Assembly: GCA_002010365.1 (NCBI GenBank)
Contig: MTNL01000041.1
Span: 1 to 6,426, forward strand
DNA: 6,426 nucleotides
Reading direction: 5' to 3'
Source of the DNA: Candidatus Acetothermia bacterium JdFR-50
Lineage (GTDB): Bacteria > Bipolaricaulota > Bipolaricaulia > Bipolaricaulales > Bipolaricaulaceae
In this document: positions 4,715 through 6,426 of the stretch, one piece after another
Layout: every line of letters starts with the position of its first letter
Numbering within the stretch: the stretch's first letter is position 1
Translations under genes and position numbers: made by a program
Notes under the pieces: generated by a model
Told to the model about the DNA's origin: nothing
What the model saw: the letters and a program-made list of their open reading frames with translations, nothing else
Databases searched by the model: none

Positions 4715-5622
4715 TGGGACTCTTCGAGCGGCTTCGTTCCGGGCTCAGAAAGACCCGCGAGGCTTTTCTCTCCCCCCTGGAGGAGACCCTCAAGACGCGT
4801 AAGAGGCTCGATCGTGATTTCCTCTATGAGCTGGAAGAGCTCCTCATCCTCGCCGACGTAGGACCGGAGCTTGCCGAGGAGATTGTGGGCAAGCTGGCCG
4901 AAAAGGACACCGGTTCCCTCTCCCCCGAGGGGCTGGAGGAGGCCCTGGAGGAGGAGATCACCTCGATTTTAGCCGGTGCGGAGAGGGAGTTTCTGCCCCC
5001 GCCGGAGAAGCCGTGTGTGTTCCTCATCGTGGGGGTGAACGGCTCCGGTAAGACCACCACCGCCGCCAAGCTCGCTCACAAGTTCATGGCCCGGGGGGCA
5101 AAGGTGCTCCTCGCGGCCGCCGATACGTTTCGGGCCGCGGCCATCGAGCAGCTTCGGCGACTGGGGGAGCAAGTGGGGGCAGAGGTAATCGCCCACCGCC
5201 CCGGGGCTGACCCCGGGGCGGTGATCCACGACGCCCTGGAGCATGCCCAACGGAGGGGCTACGATTTCCTTTTGGTTGACACGGCCGGGAGGCTCCAGAC
5301 CAAGGTCCCGTTGATGGAGGAACTAAGGAAGGTCCGGCGGGTGGTGGAAAAGCTCGCCGGGCGACCTCCTGACGAGCGGATCTTGGTGCTCGATGCCACC
5401 GTAGGCCAGAACGCTTTGTCCCAGGCCCGGCTCTTCCACGAGGCAGTGGGCCTCACCGGCCTTGTGATTACGAAATTGGACGGGACCGCCAAAGGGGGAG
5501 CGGTGCTCCCCATCTGGCGGGAGCTCGGGGTCCCCATCCTCTGGGTGGGCGTGGGCGAGGGGATGGAGGACCTGGTGGAGTTCCGGGCCCGCGACTTCGC
5601 CCGGGCCCTGGTAAGGAGGTAG
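4714..5622 (+). CDS. ftsY: Signal recognition particle receptor FtsY
   Basis: SRP-type GTPase that docks ribosome-SRP complexes at the inner membrane and pairs with Ffh. The 302 residues cover only the NG core, without the long acidic A domain of E. coli FtsY. The N-terminus [18 protein letters not shown] forms a likely amphipathic membrane-targeting helix. The N domain includes [14 protein letters not shown] (37-50). GTPase motifs are G1 [10 protein letters not shown] (107-116), G2 DTFRAAA (137-143), G3 DTAGR (189-193), G4 TKLDG (253-257) and the closing GVGEGMEDL (279-287). DATVGQNA (227-234) is the conserved guanine-exchange region. The frame stays open upstream inside argS, but the ATG at 4714 gives the canonical N-terminus and overlaps the argS stop by one base. 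A 13-bp perfect mRNA hairpin lies at 5194-5223. The ppdK start follows after 3 bases. No ffh gene is in the window. Confidence 0.97.
   Translation: MGLFERLRSGLRKTREAFLSPLEETLKTRKRLDRDFLYELEELLILADVGPELAEEIVGKLAEKDTGSLSPEGLEEALEEEITSILAGAEREFLPPPEKPCVFLIVGVNGSGKTTTAAKLAHKFMARGAKVLLAAADTFRAAAIEQLRRLGEQVGAEVIAHRPGADPGAVIHDALEHAQRRGYDFLLVDTAGRLQTKVPLMEELRKVRRVVEKLAGRPPDERILVLDATVGQNALSQARLFHEAVGLTGLVITKLDGTAKGGAVLPIWRELGVPILWVGVGEGMEDLVEFRARDFARALVRR
5194..5223 (+). repeat. 13-bp perfect inverted repeat with CTGA loop inside ftsY
   Basis: CACCGCCCCGGGG (5194-5206) is the exact reverse complement of CCCCGGGGCGGTG (5211-5223), with only CTGA between. The RNA hairpin would be very stable. No U-run follows, and it lies in the middle of the coding sequence (residues H161 to V170), so it is not an intrinsic terminator. 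Much of the symmetry comes from the repeated Pro-Gly-Ala codons in PGADPGA. Confidence 0.9.
5613..5619 (+). promoter_or_regulatory. Ribosome binding site of ppdK inside the ftsY end
   Basis: AAGGAGG, encoding the last residues of ftsY, lies 6 bases before the ATG at 5626. It is a strong, correctly spaced signal that fixes the ppdK start. Confidence 0.85.
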
Positions 5623-5625
5623 TGG

Positions 5626-6426
5626 ATGGCGAAATACGTGTACCGCTTCGGCGGCGGCACCGCCGAGGGTTCGGCCGCGATGAAGGATCTCCTCGGGGGG
5701 AAGGGAGCGAACCTGGCGGAGATGGCGAGGATCGGGATCCCCGTGCCCCCGGGGTTCACTATCACCACCGAGGTCTGCCGGTACTACTACGAGAACGAGG
5801 AGAAATACCCCGAGGGCCTGGAGGAAGAGGTAAAGGCCGGGATCGCCTTCCTGGAAGAGCAGACTGGAAGGAAGTTCGGCGATCCGGAAAACCCTCTCCT
5901 CGTTTCGGTGCGCTCCGGGGCCCCGGTCTCCATGCCGGGGATGATGGACACCATTCTCAACCTGGGGCTGAACGATGAGTCGGTGGAGGGGATCGCGCGG
6001 AGGATAGACCCCCGCTTCGCCTACGACTCCTATCGGCGCCTCATCGCCATGTATGGAAACGTGGTCCTGGGGTTCAAGGACGAGCGGGGCGATCCCTTCG
6101 ACCGTCTGATGCAGGAATTCAAGCGGGAAAAGGAGGCGAAAAGCGACCTGGACCTTACCGCCGATGACCTCACAGAGCTGGTGGAACGCTTCAAGGACTA
6201 TTACCGGGAGAAGGGTGAGGACTTCCCCCAGGACCCGTGGGAACAGCTTTGGGGTGCCATCGGGGCGGTGTTCCGCTCCTGGAACAACGAGCGGGCGATA
6301 GTTTACCGTCGCCTAAACCGCATCCCTGATGACATGGGCACCGCCGTCAACGTTCAGGCCATGGTCTTCGGGAACTTCAACGAGCGTTCCGGCACCGGAG
6401 TGGCCTTCACCCGGGACCCCGCCACT
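5626..6426 (+). CDS. ppdK: Pyruvate, phosphate dikinase, N-terminal part (cut by window end)
   Basis: PPDK interconverts pyruvate, ATP and phosphate with phosphoenolpyruvate, AMP and pyrophosphate. In anaerobes it often serves glycolysis or gluconeogenesis in place of, or beside, pyruvate kinase. The first 267 of an expected 870-900 residues are present, open to the last base. They lie in the N-terminal ATP-grasp nucleotide-binding domain: [12 protein letters not shown] (4-15), [10 protein letters not shown] (24-33), [11 protein letters not shown] (37-47), [16 protein letters not shown] (94-109), [15 protein letters not shown] (133-147), then [13 protein letters not shown] (238-250) and [13 protein letters not shown] at the edge. 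The early GGGTAEG and SMPGMMDT strings separate PPDK from phosphoenolpyruvate synthase. The swivelling phosphohistidine domain and the PEP/pyruvate barrel lie outside the window. The ATG at 5626, 3 bases after ftsY, has a strong ribosome binding site. No frame disruption is seen. Confidence 0.95.
   Translation, partial: MAKYVYRFGGGTAEGSAAMKDLLGGKGANLAEMARIGIPVPPGFTITTEVCRYYYENEEKYPEGLEEEVKAGIAFLEEQTGRKFGDPENPLLVSVRSGAPVSMPGMMDTILNLGLNDESVEGIARRIDPRFAYDSYRRLIAMYGNVVLGFKDERGDPFDRLMQEFKREKEAKSDLDLTADDLTELVERFKDYYREKGEDFPQDPWEQLWGAIGAVFRSWNNERAIVYRRLNRIPDDMGTAVNVQAMVFGNFNERSGTGVAFTRDPAT

Noticed and set aside
5194..5223. ftsY hairpin as an intrinsic terminator
   Set aside because: There is no following U-run, and it lies inside an intact essential gene.
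5622..5978. Plus-strand open frame of 118 codons after ftsY
   Set aside because: It is an out-of-frame shadow of ppdK, which begins at 5626 with clear family motifs and remains open to the window end.

Overview
The window is a compact, high-GC (roughly 60%, estimated by eye) bacterial chromosome segment with almost no non-coding DNA. It holds two divergent operons that start from one 186-bp intergenic region (2598-2783). All identifiable genes are intact, vertically inherited-looking housekeeping or conserved genes. I see no rRNA or tRNA gene, insertion sequence, CRISPR array or phage gene. The organism cannot be named from this sequence. SpoVS, a DUF3467 protein, a bacterial MEMO-family protein, pyruvate phosphate dikinase and frequent AGG/CGG arginine codons together suggest an anaerobic or thermophilic lineage, for example Bipolaricaulota/Acetothermia-like, Thermus-like or deep Firmicutes. 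That is inference.

Left operon (minus strand, read right to left from 2597): a small DUF3467 protein, then an AmmeMemoRadiSam system protein B (MEMO family), YicC/YloC endoribonuclease-family protein and guanylate kinase (Gmk). Spacings are 10 bp or overlaps. An ATGA-type stop/start overlap joins yicC to gmk, and the MEMO stop lies inside the yicC start region. A possible further gene (start of MVRVGIDI) begins inside the 3' end of gmk and leaves the window at base 1. The yicC-gmk pair is a widespread arrangement. Its coupling here to MEMO and DUF3467 is less usual.

Intergenic region 2598-2783: a near-consensus sigma70/sigmaA promoter (TTGACC, 17 bp, TAGAAT) drives the right operon, and a weaker candidate promoter faces left. 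Between them lie a GTTTCGAAAC palindrome and a GTGGGGA direct repeat with 11-bp period, both possible regulator sites.

Right operon (plus strand): spoVS, argS (arginyl-tRNA synthetase), ftsY (signal recognition particle receptor GTPase) and ppdK (pyruvate phosphate dikinase; first 267 codons only, cut by the window end). Gaps are 5 bp, a 1-bp overlap and 3 bp, so this is very probably one transcript. It links a small Alba-like regulator, translation, membrane protein targeting and central carbon/energy metabolism.

I did not find a clear new biological system. The points most worth a second look are the DUF3467-MEMO-yicC-gmk linkage, the argS HIGH-motif variant, the changed residues in Gmk, the 13-bp perfect hairpin inside ftsY, the ribosome binding site that abuts the argS start, and the candidate regulatory repeats in the divergent promoter region.
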